Shown one piece after another: positions 35,730-43,811 of a DNA stretch of 64,000 nt. Location: NCBI RefSeq assembly GCF_003049665.1, contig NZ_PYWM01000008.1, forward strand, positions 111,176 through 175,175, read 5' to 3'. Position 1 is the first letter of the stretch, and each line of letters starts with the position of its first letter. The notes beneath the pieces were generated by a model that saw nothing but the letters and a program-made list of their open reading frames with translations, ran no database searches and had not been told where the DNA came from. Source of the DNA: Lysinibacillus mangiferihumi. GTDB taxonomy: Bacteria; Bacillota; Bacilli; Bacillales_A; Planococcaceae. The position numbers and the translations under genes are program-made.

Positions 35730-36281
35730 ATGACAGAAAAAATAATTGTTCGAAAAGTTAAAGAAGCACTTTCCGGAATAGCTATTGGATATTTTGACAC
35801 CGCAAAAAGTTATAGTTTTGATGAATATTATAAATATTTTAACGTTGATGATAAAGAGACTCGAAAATATGCGATATTACTTTTTACATCTATGTTAGGA
35901 AATTGGTATAGTAAATCGGCTTTTGCTTTTAAACCACAGAAAGAACGTTTAAAATATGATGATGGAATAAATACTGATTATTTCAATTTCGAGAGTTATT
36001 TATCTTCACTATTAGATTGTTATCAATATATTGAAAAAGACTTTCCTTATATGTTTGAATATATTGTAACGTACTTAATTTTGATTGAAAAAGATAAAAG
36101 TTTAAGCTACGAAGAATGGTTTCCTGAAATCAATTCAGATATATTTAAAGAACTTCGGGAGAAAATATTAAATCCTAACAGCAATTTGGCTCAGGGTGGA
36201 CATCCAATAAAATATTTATTTAGAGAAGTTGGAATTGAACCATTTTTTTTAACAGATTTTTTTGAAGAATCATTTTTTTAG
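35730..36281 (+). CDS. Hypothetical protein, immunity-like
   Basis: 183 residues, acidic and helix-rich with many aromatic residues (FDEYYKYFNVDD, YIEKDFPYMFEYIVTYLILI, SYEEWFPEINSDIF). Size, composition and cytosolic nature resemble immunity proteins of contact or polymorphic toxins, but no named family is certain. AGAAGGAGACTG precedes the ATG. Base composition is AT-richer than the chromosomal flanks. Confidence 0.6.
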   Translation: MTEKIIVRKVKEALSGIAIGYFDTAKSYSFDEYYKYFNVDDKETRKYAILLFTSMLGNWYSKSAFAFKPQKERLKYDDGINTDYFNFESYLSSLLDCYQYIEKDFPYMFEYIVTYLILIEKDKSLSYEEWFPEINSDIFKELREKILNPNSNLAQGGHPIKYLFREVGIEPFFLTDFFEESFF

Positions 36282-36751
36282 TAAGTCATATTTAATAGAG
36301 TGTGGATTTTTTATCTACAATATTTAATTTATAAAATAAATATACAAAGTGAACTTCTTAACACCAGGAAAGTTCGCAAAAAGTGTAGTAAATTGATATT
36401 GTGATAATTTTTCAAAAGCGCACTGAAATGCTTTGAAAAAATATTGCTTACAATAATAAACCACGATCACTTGTATGTTGCTAAAAACAAGCATTTAAGT
36501 ATTAGTTATTTACGCTTTCCTAACGAGTTGTAGGTAAAGACAGATGGTATATCATATAAATGACCGTCCTTTTAAACCTTAGATGGTTCATAGACTTTAA
36601 TGTCAAAACAACTTAATAAGACGATTGCGGAGTCGTCAACACTACGAAGAGGCTACTAATTTGGTAGTCTCTTTTCTATGTATCAGATTTGTATTATTGG
36701 AATTTTGCTCCATATACAATATCATTATTGCAGAAGGAGAGTGGTTACCAT
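36282..36751. other. 470-bp gap with a hairpin
   Basis: No gene supported. AAGAGGCTAC (36647-36656) and GTAGTCTCTT (36664-36673) form a terminator-like hairpin followed by TTCT; the rest is AT-rich without a frame. Confidence 0.4.
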
Positions 36752-36949
36752 ATGAAGGGATTATCAATAATATATTGCGAGGCAAATGGTGAAGGGCTTG
36801 TAATGAGAGAATTTACAAACACAATACCAGTTGTACCTGATGTAGGAGATAGAGTAGGGTTAGGCGATGTATTTTACAAAGTGGAACGACGCGATTTTGT
36901 TTACTTAGAAAATTCTAATACTGTAGAAGTATATATTTTCGTGGATTAA
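36752..36949 (+). CDS. Small hypothetical protein, 65 residues
   Basis: MKGLSIIYCEANGEGLVMRE continues as a beta-rich small domain (TIPVVPDVGDRVGLGDVFYKVERRDFVYLE). AAGGAGAG lies 11 bp before ATG 36752; upstream in-frame codons lack a site. It resembles small SH3-like barrels (GDRVxxGDxxYxVxxR), a form seen in accessory phage proteins. Function unknown. Confidence 0.55.
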   Translation: MKGLSIIYCEANGEGLVMREFTNTIPVVPDVGDRVGLGDVFYKVERRDFVYLENSNTVEVYIFVD

Positions 36950-36977
36950 TGTATTGAGTCACATTTAACAAGTGAAG

Positions 36978-37065
36978 TGACCCCTAAAAGTTAGACACGG
37001 TTATTTCATTAGGCAGCTTGGATAAAACGAGTTCGGTACTGCACCAATTCAGCATTTTAATATGT
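36978..37065 (-). mobile_element. IS3-family (IS150 group) right-end remnant
   Basis: TGACCCCTAAAAGTTAGACA at 36978-36997 is the terminal inverted repeat type of IS3/IS150 elements. Just inside, the minus strand encodes ELVQYRTRFIQAA-stop, the usual end of OrfB integrase-type transposases, preceded by a stop codon. The rest of the IS is gone. Confidence 0.75.
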
Positions 37066-37175
37066 GAATATACTAAAACTCACTTGAATTAACACAATGA
37101 TTATTGTTATCTTTGTAGAATCTAATTACTTTAATAAATAGCGGTAAAAATCAATTATATAAAGGGAGTGTAAAG

Positions 37176-37406
37176 GTGGACCTATTACTTTGGATAACTA
37201 TTGGTTTCATAATAATTGGATTTATTATTCTCACTTCTATGAAAAAAGATATGGAAAGTAAGGTCGCTTTTATAAAAGCAAATATGGAAGACGAGAAAAA
37301 TTCATCAAAAGCTAAATCTGTAATTTGGTGGATATGGAGTACCACTGCTTGGGGGATAGTGAGTATGTTTCTTGTTGTTTGGTGTTTTCATAATCACTTC
37401 GGATAA
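37176..37406 (+). CDS. Small two-helix membrane protein, 76 residues
   Basis: GTG start after AAAGGGAG. Helix 1 is LLLWITIGFIIIGFIILTSM (about 3-22), then a charged linker (KKDMESKVAFIKANMEDEKN) and helix 2 (WWIWSTTAWGIVSMFLVVWCF). No partner recognised. Could be a small immunity or holin-like protein; this is a guess. Confidence 0.5.
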   Translation: MDLLLWITIGFIIIGFIILTSMKKDMESKVAFIKANMEDEKNSSKAKSVIWWIWSTTAWGIVSMFLVVWCFHNHFG

Positions 37407-38045
37407 CTGTTGGCTTCAAATGTGCTAAAAACAAGTACTTTTGTTTTAATTATCTGAAGTATTACTGTAATGTCTATTCTTGAATAATAAATACTATATA
37501 CATTATAAATTCAATAAACGTTCCAAATGAAAGTTTGGACATACACCAAAAAATCACGAATGTTGTTAAATCAACGTTTGTGACTTTTCTTTCGAACATT
37601 ATTTATTCAGCTTTTTATGCAAAGAGCAGCTGATCCATTTTTCAGAGTTTTATAATCTTACACCACCACTATCGAATGGTTTTAACGATTGGTGCAAAAG
37701 TGTGGTGAATGAAATGGCTGAAAGAGAAATCTAACTATTTTATTTGGCTGTTAATGGTGCATTAAAAAGAGGGCTTGGTTCTTAAAAGTTAGTTTCAATA
37801 ATGTTTTATGAACTCCAAAGAAGAAAATCCAAAATAGAATTTTACGTAACTTAAGTTAACACTTAATCACAAATTAAGACCTCATTTGTAAAAGTAAAAA
37901 ATATAAAAGGTGATACATATTAGTCAAAAATACTATGTATCACCTTTTACTTCTTACGCGATAATCGTTTCTTTTTTGGATATTTATGTTAAAATTGATT
38001 TTGAAGATTGTGAAGTGTGCTTAAATTATTGATGAGGAGATATAG
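37407..38045. other. 640-bp gap with two terminator-like hairpins
   Basis: Hairpin A: TCACGAATGTTG / CAACGTTTGTGA (37554-37583) followed by CTTTTCTTT. Hairpin B: AAAAGGTGATACATA (37905-37919) / TATGTATCACCTTTT (37934-37948). Between them a short stretch (NGFNDWCKSVVNEMAEREI-stop, about 37675-37733) looks like a gene remnant. Confidence 0.4.
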
Positions 38046-38477
38046 ATGATGAATATTTATTGGTTAGGTGGAGGTCTTTCTCCTCTTGATTGAGAGTCTT
38101 GTTTTTTAACAGTTTCTGAATACAAAGAGAATTTAATTGAGAAAAGAAAGAGCAACCCTGATTATTTTGATATGCAAACAGGTGGGGTGGATAAATTATT
38201 TGCTTTTATAGATAAACGTGTCACGTTTGCTCTAAATAACTTTAATGAGACGTTGGAAGAATACGGTAATGAATTAAGATGCCCTCCCATGATTACTCCA
38301 ATACCTAGAGGGGAAGATAGTAATGAGGCAGATTTTATCATAATTTTAAAGCGAGATGAAGATGGAGATACAGAAGTTTATTCTCCATATCCTATTTCAT
38401 ATTTAGAAGATTGAGAGGGCCCGTATTGGTTATTAGTAGAAAAAACTCCATTTGATAAAGAAATACACTTAAACTAA
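38046..38477 (+). pseudogene. Immunity-like gene with two in-frame TGA codons
   Basis: ATG 38046 follows GAGGAG by 7 bp. The frame runs 143 codons to TAA 38475-38477 but contains TGA at 38091-38093 and at 38412-38414. Each lies in the same context, GAT-TGA-GAG. Between and after them the reading is coding-like: ESCFLTVSEYKENLIEKRKS, DKLFAFIDKRVTFALNNFNE, then EGPYWLLVEKTPFDKEIHLN after the second TGA. Most likely two TGG (Trp) codons mutated to TGA. The frame starting at ATG 38172 alone would give 80 residues. Acidic, cytosolic, immunity-like. Confidence 0.65.
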
Positions 38478-38554
38478 CGATGTTATTTTGCAATAGTAGT
38501 GCTTTCTTATAAAAATAACGTGAGTATAAAATTTACAATAAAACAGGAGGATTA

Positions 38555-39073
38555 ATGTTGGAAATTAATTTAAACAAATCTTTTGCTTGGAAAATGGGAG
38601 AGATGATTGAATCTGGCCTAATAAATTATAAGCATTATATATTATTTTGTGATGAAATTATCGATAAATCTGAAAGTCCTCCTTATTGGATTATAGAACT
38701 TTCATTAATAAAATTTCAAAAGCAAGCAGTTAGAATCGTAAAAGAATTTGCAAATTCGGAACCATTTGAAAATCATCCTGAAATAAATGATTTTTACTTG
38801 GCTTGCTTATTTTTAAAATATAAACAACGTCAAATATCTTGGGCAATTTTTCTTTCTAGTTCTGGATGGTATTGTGACGGTTCCCATTGTTCTATCCATT
38901 GTGAATATTTTTATGACCTACTAAATGCTTACGAAAATTCTAAATATAGTAAAAAATTAGAAAAAATTCAAGTAATAGATGTTGGAAATCGTCTTAAGAG
39001 ACATATCAGTGAAGCACAAGTCACTTATAGGATATTTGAATATTACTTTGACAAATATGTCTCTAGTTCTTAA
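38555..39073 (+). CDS. Hypothetical protein, immunity-like
   Basis: 172 residues, ATG 38555 after AGGAGG. Helix-rich with many aromatics: MLEINLNKSFAWKMGEMIES, PYWIIELSLIKFQKQAVRIV, and a Cys-rich GWYCDGSHCSIHCEYFYDLL loop. No signal or membrane helix. It resembles the style of polymorphic-toxin immunity proteins, without a certain family. It follows the gene with two TGA codons by 77 bp, so they may form one cluster. Confidence 0.6.
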   Translation: MLEINLNKSFAWKMGEMIESGLINYKHYILFCDEIIDKSESPPYWIIELSLIKFQKQAVRIVKEFANSEPFENHPEINDFYLACLFLKYKQRQISWAIFLSSSGWYCDGSHCSIHCEYFYDLLNAYENSKYSKKLEKIQVIDVGNRLKRHISEAQVTYRIFEYYFDKYVSSS

Positions 39074-39234
39074 TGAAATGCTATCTTCGGAGTTTTATAA
39101 GCGCGTGATTTGGAAAATCGTTATTTTCTATACAATCACTTTTTTATTTGTTCTTTATCGAGGTTAATAACATTAATCTAATCCGATTTTAAGATAAATC
39201 TCTAGTATTAGAAATTAATGTAAATTTTGTAATC

Positions 39235-39268
39235 AAGCCATTCATTTTGAGTGGCTTTTTATTTTGTC
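39235..39268 (+). terminator. Terminator hairpin
   Basis: AAGCCATTC / GAGTGGCTT with a short loop, followed by TTTATTTT. Confidence 0.55.
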
Positions 39269-39361
39269 TTTCCTCTCGCAGACGTTATAAAGAACGGGAA
39301 AAACTACTATCGAACAGTTTAGGGATTCCATCGAATAACTAAATTGGGCAAGGAGGACATC

Positions 39362-39667
39362 ATGAAGAACAATCTATTTTATTTAAAAACTTTTTTACCT
39401 TTAGCTATTCAAATGTTTGCCGATGGTGGGGAAGGAAATTCTTCAAAGGATCATCCACCACAAGGAGATGGCGGAAACGGACAAGGGGCTACATTGACAC
39501 TTGAATCGGTTCAATCATTTCTAAACGACAATGATGAGGGGAAGAAATGGCTACAGTCATTTGCTGATACACGTGTAACGGAAGCTATTAAAACGTATGA
39601 AACGAAAACTCTTCCTAAGAAATTTTTTCTCTATTCTTTAGCTTACTTTCGTATCCCTTTTTCTTGA
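39362..39667 (+). pseudogene. Truncated phage capsid scaffold protein (DUF4355 type)
   Basis: 101 residues. PLAIQMFADGGEGNSSKDHP and TLTLESVQSFLNDNDEGKKW, QSFADTRVTEAIKTYETKTL match the N-terminal part of phage scaffold/GP20-type proteins, which are usually about 200 residues. After LPKK the sequence turns into an unrelated short tail (FFLYSLAYFRIPFS), so the gene is broken. AAGGAGG lies 5 bp before ATG 39362. No portal or capsid genes flank it. It indicates a prophage origin for at least part of the element. Confidence 0.75.
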
Positions 39668-39910
39668 TGCCTTGTATGGTGTATTAAAACTGTAATCCCG
39701 ATACTTAGAACATAATAATTAGTATCTAAAACATGTAAATTACTATAGATGTTGTGGTAAAAATTTATTTTAAAGTTGGAGTAACATACTTGAAATTATA
39801 ATAAAAAATACTGCTTTTGTTATATTTTTGACATCCTCTATTTCTATTGATAAAATATTACGATATTAGTAGATAAAGTAAGTATTATAAAATAGAGTAG
39901 GAGGAGCATA

Positions 39911-40645
39911 ATGAAAAAATTATTTTTTGTGTTATTAGCAGCGGTGGTATTTGCGATGGTGAATCCAACAAAATCAGAGGCTATTAGATATGATGGTGCA
40001 GAAGTATATAAAGACCAAACGGGGAAAATGACATTTACCAAAGACATTAAGATTTATAAGAAAAATGAAGATGGTACATTTGATTCGCTAGTGGTGAAAC
40101 GCAATAATTATTTTAGAACATATGAAATTGAAAAATATGATGGCAAAACCTTTTATCAAATGGGGCCATATCGAGTACAAGCAACCAATCTAGTAGTTTT
40201 TAGAGAAATACCGATGAAAATTCGCGCATCTTTCTATGCAAATGTAACGTATATCAATATCAATCGTAACAGTGGCGAATATGGTAAACTCTTTACGGAA
40301 TGGCGTGATACTTCCATATCAGATATGAATGGTGATCAAATGTTACGATATTGTGAGGACACTGGAAATGGTTTAAAGTGCGAAAAGCATTATCCTGGTT
40401 CAGATATGAAAGTTCTTGATACAAAATTTAAAAAAGCCGGTGTTCGTTATGAAGTAACGGAAGACTCAGAAGCGAAAACCTATCCATTAGAAGGTTCCAA
40501 AACGGAAAAAGCGATGCCAAAAGGAAGCATAGTTTATTCAGTAAGTGATTCCATTAATGCTTACCTATGTGTAAAAGAAGACTTGGAAGCAAAAGATGAA
40601 CAATGTACGTGGCTTCCTATTGGAATATTAAAACCAATTTATTAA
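39911..40645 (+). CDS. Secreted protein of unknown function
   Basis: 244 residues with signal peptide KLFFVLLAAVVFAMVNPTKS (cleavage near SEA). The mature part is beta-rich: EVYKDQTGKMTFTKDIKIYK, YFRTYEIEKYDGKTFYQMGP, and a C-terminal SH3-like stretch (AMPKGSIVYSVSDSINAYLC). Four cysteines (YCED, LKCEK, YLCVK, EQCTW) may form two disulfides. GGAGGAGC precedes the start. A single-gene unit with its own terminator inside the element. Confidence 0.72.
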   Translation: MKKLFFVLLAAVVFAMVNPTKSEAIRYDGAEVYKDQTGKMTFTKDIKIYKKNEDGTFDSLVVKRNNYFRTYEIEKYDGKTFYQMGPYRVQATNLVVFREIPMKIRASFYANVTYININRNSGEYGKLFTEWRDTSISDMNGDQMLRYCEDTGNGLKCEKHYPGSDMKVLDTKFKKAGVRYEVTEDSEAKTYPLEGSKTEKAMPKGSIVYSVSDSINAYLCVKEDLEAKDEQCTWLPIGILKPIY

Positions 40646-40685
40646 CGTGCTGACATAGTGAGAAAATGCATATTTGTATCGTTTT

Positions 40686-40725
40686 AAAGCCCAGGTGCTC
40701 GAAGAATTTTGAGCCTGGGCTTTAT
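40686..40725. terminator. Bidirectional terminator between convergent genes
   Basis: AAAGCCCAGG-t-GCTC pairs with GAGC-CTGGGCTTT; a TTTATTGTT tract follows on the plus strand. Confidence 0.7.
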
Positions 40726-40732
40726 TGTTATC

Positions 40733-40927
40733 TTATTCTTTTTTTTTCGTTTTAATTTGATAAGTAATGCCAAACACTATGTTAAAAATTAAACAAAAAT
40801 TTAACGGATTTAATAAAGCCCAAAGTAAACTTGATTCTAATGCTAAAAGCAATAAAATCCACAAAATCAAGCAGACATAATAGGCCAATATCATGGGCAA
40901 ACAAAAAACTTTATCTAAATCCAGCAT
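40733..40927 (-). CDS. Small two-helix membrane protein (possible immunity partner)
   Basis: 64 residues: MLDLDKVFCLPMILAYYVCL, then LILWILLLLALESSLLWALL and NFCLIFNIVFGITYQIKTKKKE. AGGAGG is 9 bp before the ATG. It lies 21 bp downstream of the glycine-rich secreted protein on the same strand. Small basic-tailed membrane proteins next to bacteriocin genes are often the immunity factor; that role is inferred from position only. Confidence 0.55.
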   Translation of the reverse strand: MLDLDKVFCLPMILAYYVCLILWILLLLALESSLLWALLNPLNFCLIFNIVFGITYQIKTKKKE

Positions 40928-40948
40928 ACAATTAATTCCTCCTATATA

Positions 40949-41491
40949 CTAATCAAAACAAGAGGACGCTGCACCTGACATTGCTCCGCCTGCTGCACCT
41001 ATAATAGCTCCTCCAGCAGCACCTACCGCATTTCCGATAATAGGAAGAACGGATCCGACACCAGCTCCTACCCCTAAGCCACTTAATGCACCAAGATAAT
41101 ACCCGCCAAGAACACCTAGTGTACATTTCCATTTAGAACGAGCCAATCTAGTCGTATGAATCGGTTGTTCATGGTTATGTAATTCTATAATCAGTCCATT
41201 AGCAACTGATTTATAAATTAAATGCACCTCATTACCATGACTATCTATCGCTTGAGTTGGCAGTATTTCTGTATAATCACCTTTTGTAATCATTATATTT
41301 CCAACTTCATCATTTTCAATTTTTGCGTCTTCATTTAACAAATCTAAACGCATGGTACTTTCATTTAAAATGGTAATGGCAAAATCGTTTTTCTGTTCAG
41401 CTGCAGAAACAGTGGCTGCAGGTAAGCCAATATTTGCCGTGAAAAAGAACAAGAGAACCAAACAAGTCAGCATAAAAAATAATTTCCTCAT
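40949..41491 (-). CDS. Secreted glycine-zipper protein, bacteriocin-like
   Basis: 180 residues from ATG 41491 (after AAAGGAGGCG). Signal peptide MRKLFFMLTCLVLLFFFTAN to about VSAA. A beta-rich middle (about 38-125) precedes a C-terminal 55-residue module CTLGVLGGYYLGALSGLGVG ... IIGAAGGAMSGAASSCFD: GxxxG/AxxxG repeats bracketed by two cysteines. That layout resembles membrane-inserting bacteriocins (class II or colicin V-like) but with an unusually long N-terminal domain. The next gene is a small membrane protein. No ABC exporter is present nearby; the signal peptide implies Sec export. Confidence 0.6.
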   Translation of the reverse strand: MRKLFFMLTCLVLLFFFTANIGLPAATVSAAEQKNDFAITILNESTMRLDLLNEDAKIENDEVGNIMITKGDYTEILPTQAIDSHGNEVHLIYKSVANGLIIELHNHEQPIHTTRLARSKWKCTLGVLGGYYLGALSGLGVGAGVGSVLPIIGNAVGAAGGAIIGAAGGAMSGAASSCFD

Positions 41492-41712
41492 TTGTATAAC
41501 GCCTCCTTTAATATTCTGATTATTCTTATATTTTAAATAAAAAACATAAAACTGAAAATATAATATACAAAATTGTAACAAAAAAATTTGTTTGGAATTC
41601 AATAGAGAATACTTTAATCGATACTTATTTTTAAATAGCATGATACAGATTGTTTGAATAATAAAAGGGTATTGTTCATTAAATTGTGTAATTAATATAA
41701 ACACAAAAATAT

Positions 41713-41750
41713 TTGAACCCCTTTCTTTTTGATACGTATAATACACGTAT
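41713..41750 (+). promoter_or_regulatory. hicAB promoter with overlapping operator
   Basis: TTGAAC (41713-41718) and TATAAT (41737-41742) are 18 bp apart. ATACGT (41732-41737) and ACGTAT (41745-41750) form a dyad over the -10 element, where HicB-type autoregulation would be expected. Confidence 0.55.
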
Positions 41751-41770
41751 AGCGGAAAAGGGGTTAAAAA

Positions 41771-41944
41771 ATGAAAAAGAGAGAGTTAGAGAAACGCTTC
41801 TCGGCTAAAGGACGGGAATTTTTGACACATGGAGGTAAACATGATATATGGGTGTCACCAACAGGCAAGAAAGAACAAATCCCTAGGCATAGAGAAGTTG
41901 ATGAAGGTTTAGCAAAAGGGCTCATTAGAAAGCACAACCTGTAA
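41771..41944 (+). CDS. hicA: HicA-type mRNA interferase toxin
   Basis: 57 residues, a normal size for HicA: MKKRELEKRFSAKGREFLTH then GGKHDIWVSPTGKKEQIPRH. His24 in GGKHD is the family's catalytic residue; the fold is a double-stranded RNA-binding-like domain that cleaves mRNA. The ATG is close to GGGG; a HicB gene follows 50 bp later. The order toxin-antitoxin is the usual one. It lies near the right end of the integrated element and would select for its retention. Confidence 0.88.
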   Translation: MKKRELEKRFSAKGREFLTHGGKHDIWVSPTGKKEQIPRHREVDEGLAKGLIRKHNL

Positions 41945-41994
41945 AAGGGTTGGCTTTCAAGCCCAATAAAAATAGAAACGAAAGAAGGTAGAAA

Positions 41995-42378
41995 ATGAAA
42001 AATGTTGTAGTTTATCCTGTGGTTATTTCACCCCTATCAGCAGACGGTTTTCACTTAGTGACAATTCCTGATATTGACGGGATTACCCAAGGGGAAACTA
42101 TTGCTGAAGTTATTGAGTATGCAAGGAATTATATAGGTAATGTTATAGCTTTTGCTGATGAACCAATAAATAAACCGAATACTGTTTCTTTTACACCAAA
42201 AGAAAATGATATTGTAACACTTGTAGATGTTGATATAGAGGCACATAAGAAAGCTTTAGATTTAACACCAGTTAAAAAAACGTTAACTATTCCTAGCTAT
42301 TTAAATGATTTAGGTATGAAACAAGGTATAAACTTTTCCCAAACTTTAACGGATGCTTTAAAAGACAAATTAATATAA
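41995..42378 (+). CDS. hicB: HicB-type antitoxin
   Basis: 127 residues. The N-terminal partial RNase H-like domain reads VVYPVVISPLSADGFHLVTI PDIDGITQGETIAEVIEYAR in order; the C-terminal part (KKTLTIPSYLNDLGMKQGIN) is a DNA-binding ribbon-helix-helix-like segment. It binds HicA and represses the operon. AAAGAAGG precedes the ATG. Confidence 0.88.
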   Translation: MKNVVVYPVVISPLSADGFHLVTIPDIDGITQGETIAEVIEYARNYIGNVIAFADEPINKPNTVSFTPKENDIVTLVDVDIEAHKKALDLTPVKKTLTIPSYLNDLGMKQGINFSQTLTDALKDKLI

Positions 42379-42432
42379 TCAATAAATTAGCATAATAAAT
42401 TTACGAATAATTTAACTCTCTCTTTTTATTTT

Positions 42433-42460
42433 CGGCTTGATCATTTCAAGCCGTTTTTTT
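42433..42460 (+). terminator. Rho-independent terminator after hicB
   Basis: CGGCTTGA (42433-42440) / TCAAGCCG (42446-42453) with seven T after it. Confidence 0.8.
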
Positions 42461-42521
42461 ATTTTTTTCGAATTCTTTCCGTTTTGCTTTAAATTGATAC
42501 CTTGTATTAGAAGCCCCTTTA

Positions 42522-43811
42522 TCATATGTCTTCCATTGGTGACAGTGTACCGCCACCAACCCAAATGCCAGTGATTTGTCCGAGTGCGGTTAGGGTGGCT
42601 GTACCTCCTCCAATCGCATTGCCAAATAAGCTACCTATTGAACCAGCTAGCGAAATGCCAGAGAATCCCGAGCCGTCTAAACCTGTAATGGCACCTACGA
42701 TTGCAAGAGTCACGACCGCAATTTCTTTCGTTAATGGTACAACGGCAGCTAAGCCGACACCAAGATCATTGACAATGCCATGCGAAGCGGAAGGGAGGTA
42801 GTCACCGATAATTTTGGTGAATCCGGAGTCACCAAGATAGAAGAAAGCTGCAATGGGGATAACGGGTCCAAATACTTTAAATCCAAATTGGAATCCTTGA
42901 ATTAAATAATCTGTTGATTTCTCAAATCCTTGTTTTTTATGTGCAACAAGACAGAGCACTAACAATATAAAGACAGCCGTTCCACCAATTAGAGCAGTAG
43001 CGTCACCGCCTTGCAGTTTTAATACCGACATGGCAATAACATCGAGCAAAAAGGTAAATGGAATAAGTATCGCAAAAAATCGTTTTTGTCCGCGGGTAAG
43101 CAAATGTTCATCTTTCAGCTGTTCTATACCATCATTCGATTCAGATGAAGTTGTTAACTGAAAAGTGCCTCGCTTCATATCACGTTTTAATAAGATAAAA
43201 GCAGCTATCGTCGTCACAAGGCCCATCGTCATAACAAGCGGAATACTGGCTGAAACGACATCCCCTACTGGAATACCCGCAGCATCTGCAGTCAACTTTG
43301 GAGCGCCTTGAATCACAATATCACCAGATAAAGCAATTCCGTGACCAAATAAGTTCATTGCCATGGCAACGCCCAACGCTGGTAAACCCGCTCGAATGGC
43401 TACAGGTAGTAGCACTGCTCCCAATAATGCTACAGCAGGAGAGGGCCAGAAAAACCAAGAAATAATCATCATTAAAATACCAATTGTCCAATAGGCAAGT
43501 GTCGGTGTTTTAATAATTTTTGTAAATGGTGCAACCATGACCTCATTAATACCAGAAGTTATTAACACACGACTCATTGCAACAATAATGGAGATAATCA
43601 AAATGGTCGATAACAGCTCCGTAATCGCGTAAATAAAGCTGTTAAAAACCCCGCTTATAGACGAGGTGAGATCACCCGTAGCGATAATCGCAAGAAGGAA
43701 AATGCCAAGAATACAAATGAGGGTAGTATCCCAACGTTTCACCATAAAGCCAATAATTAAAACAATAAAAACAACATAAATCCAATGGAGAGAAGTAAGT
43801 TCAATCCCCAT
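42522..43811 (-). pseudogene. 5' fragment of a split membrane transporter gene (ion transporter superfamily)
   Basis: 429 codons from ATG 43811 after GAGGGGG. About 11 hydrophobic segments: LHWIYVVFIVLIIGFMVKRW, WFFWPSPAVALLGAVLLPVA, and PLTKEIAVVTLAIVGAITGL. It has the general look of GntP/DctM-like ion-coupled carboxylate transporters. Native sequence ends at GGGTL; the last six residues (SPMEDI) come from the inserted element. The missing 42-residue tail is at 32641-32786. As it stands the protein lacks its last helix, so it is probably inactive unless the element excises. Substrate unknown. Confidence 0.85.
42544..42559. repeat. Right attachment core (16 bp)
   Basis: AGTGTACCGCCACCAA, identical and in the same orientation as 32771-32786. 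It codes for the VGGGTL segment of the transporter. Confidence 0.85.

Larger units (their letters stand above)
32771..42559. mobile_element. Integrated serine-recombinase element (about 9.8 kb) in a transporter gene
   Basis: Bounded by identical 16-bp cores in direct orientation, with a large serine recombinase gene against the left core and a HicAB module near the right one. Both flanks carry matching halves of one transporter gene. Contents: recombinase, 201-codon orphan, several small immunity-like and membrane proteins, an IS3 end, a phage scaffold remnant, a secreted protein, a bacteriocin-like gene pair and HicAB. No replication, packaging or lysis genes remain, so it is a decayed prophage or an integrative island. 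Boundaries are from sequence; present mobility is not shown. Confidence 0.85.

Noticed and set aside
39079..39165. 28-codon membrane peptide after the immunity-like gene
   Set aside because: No ribosome binding site; may be chance.
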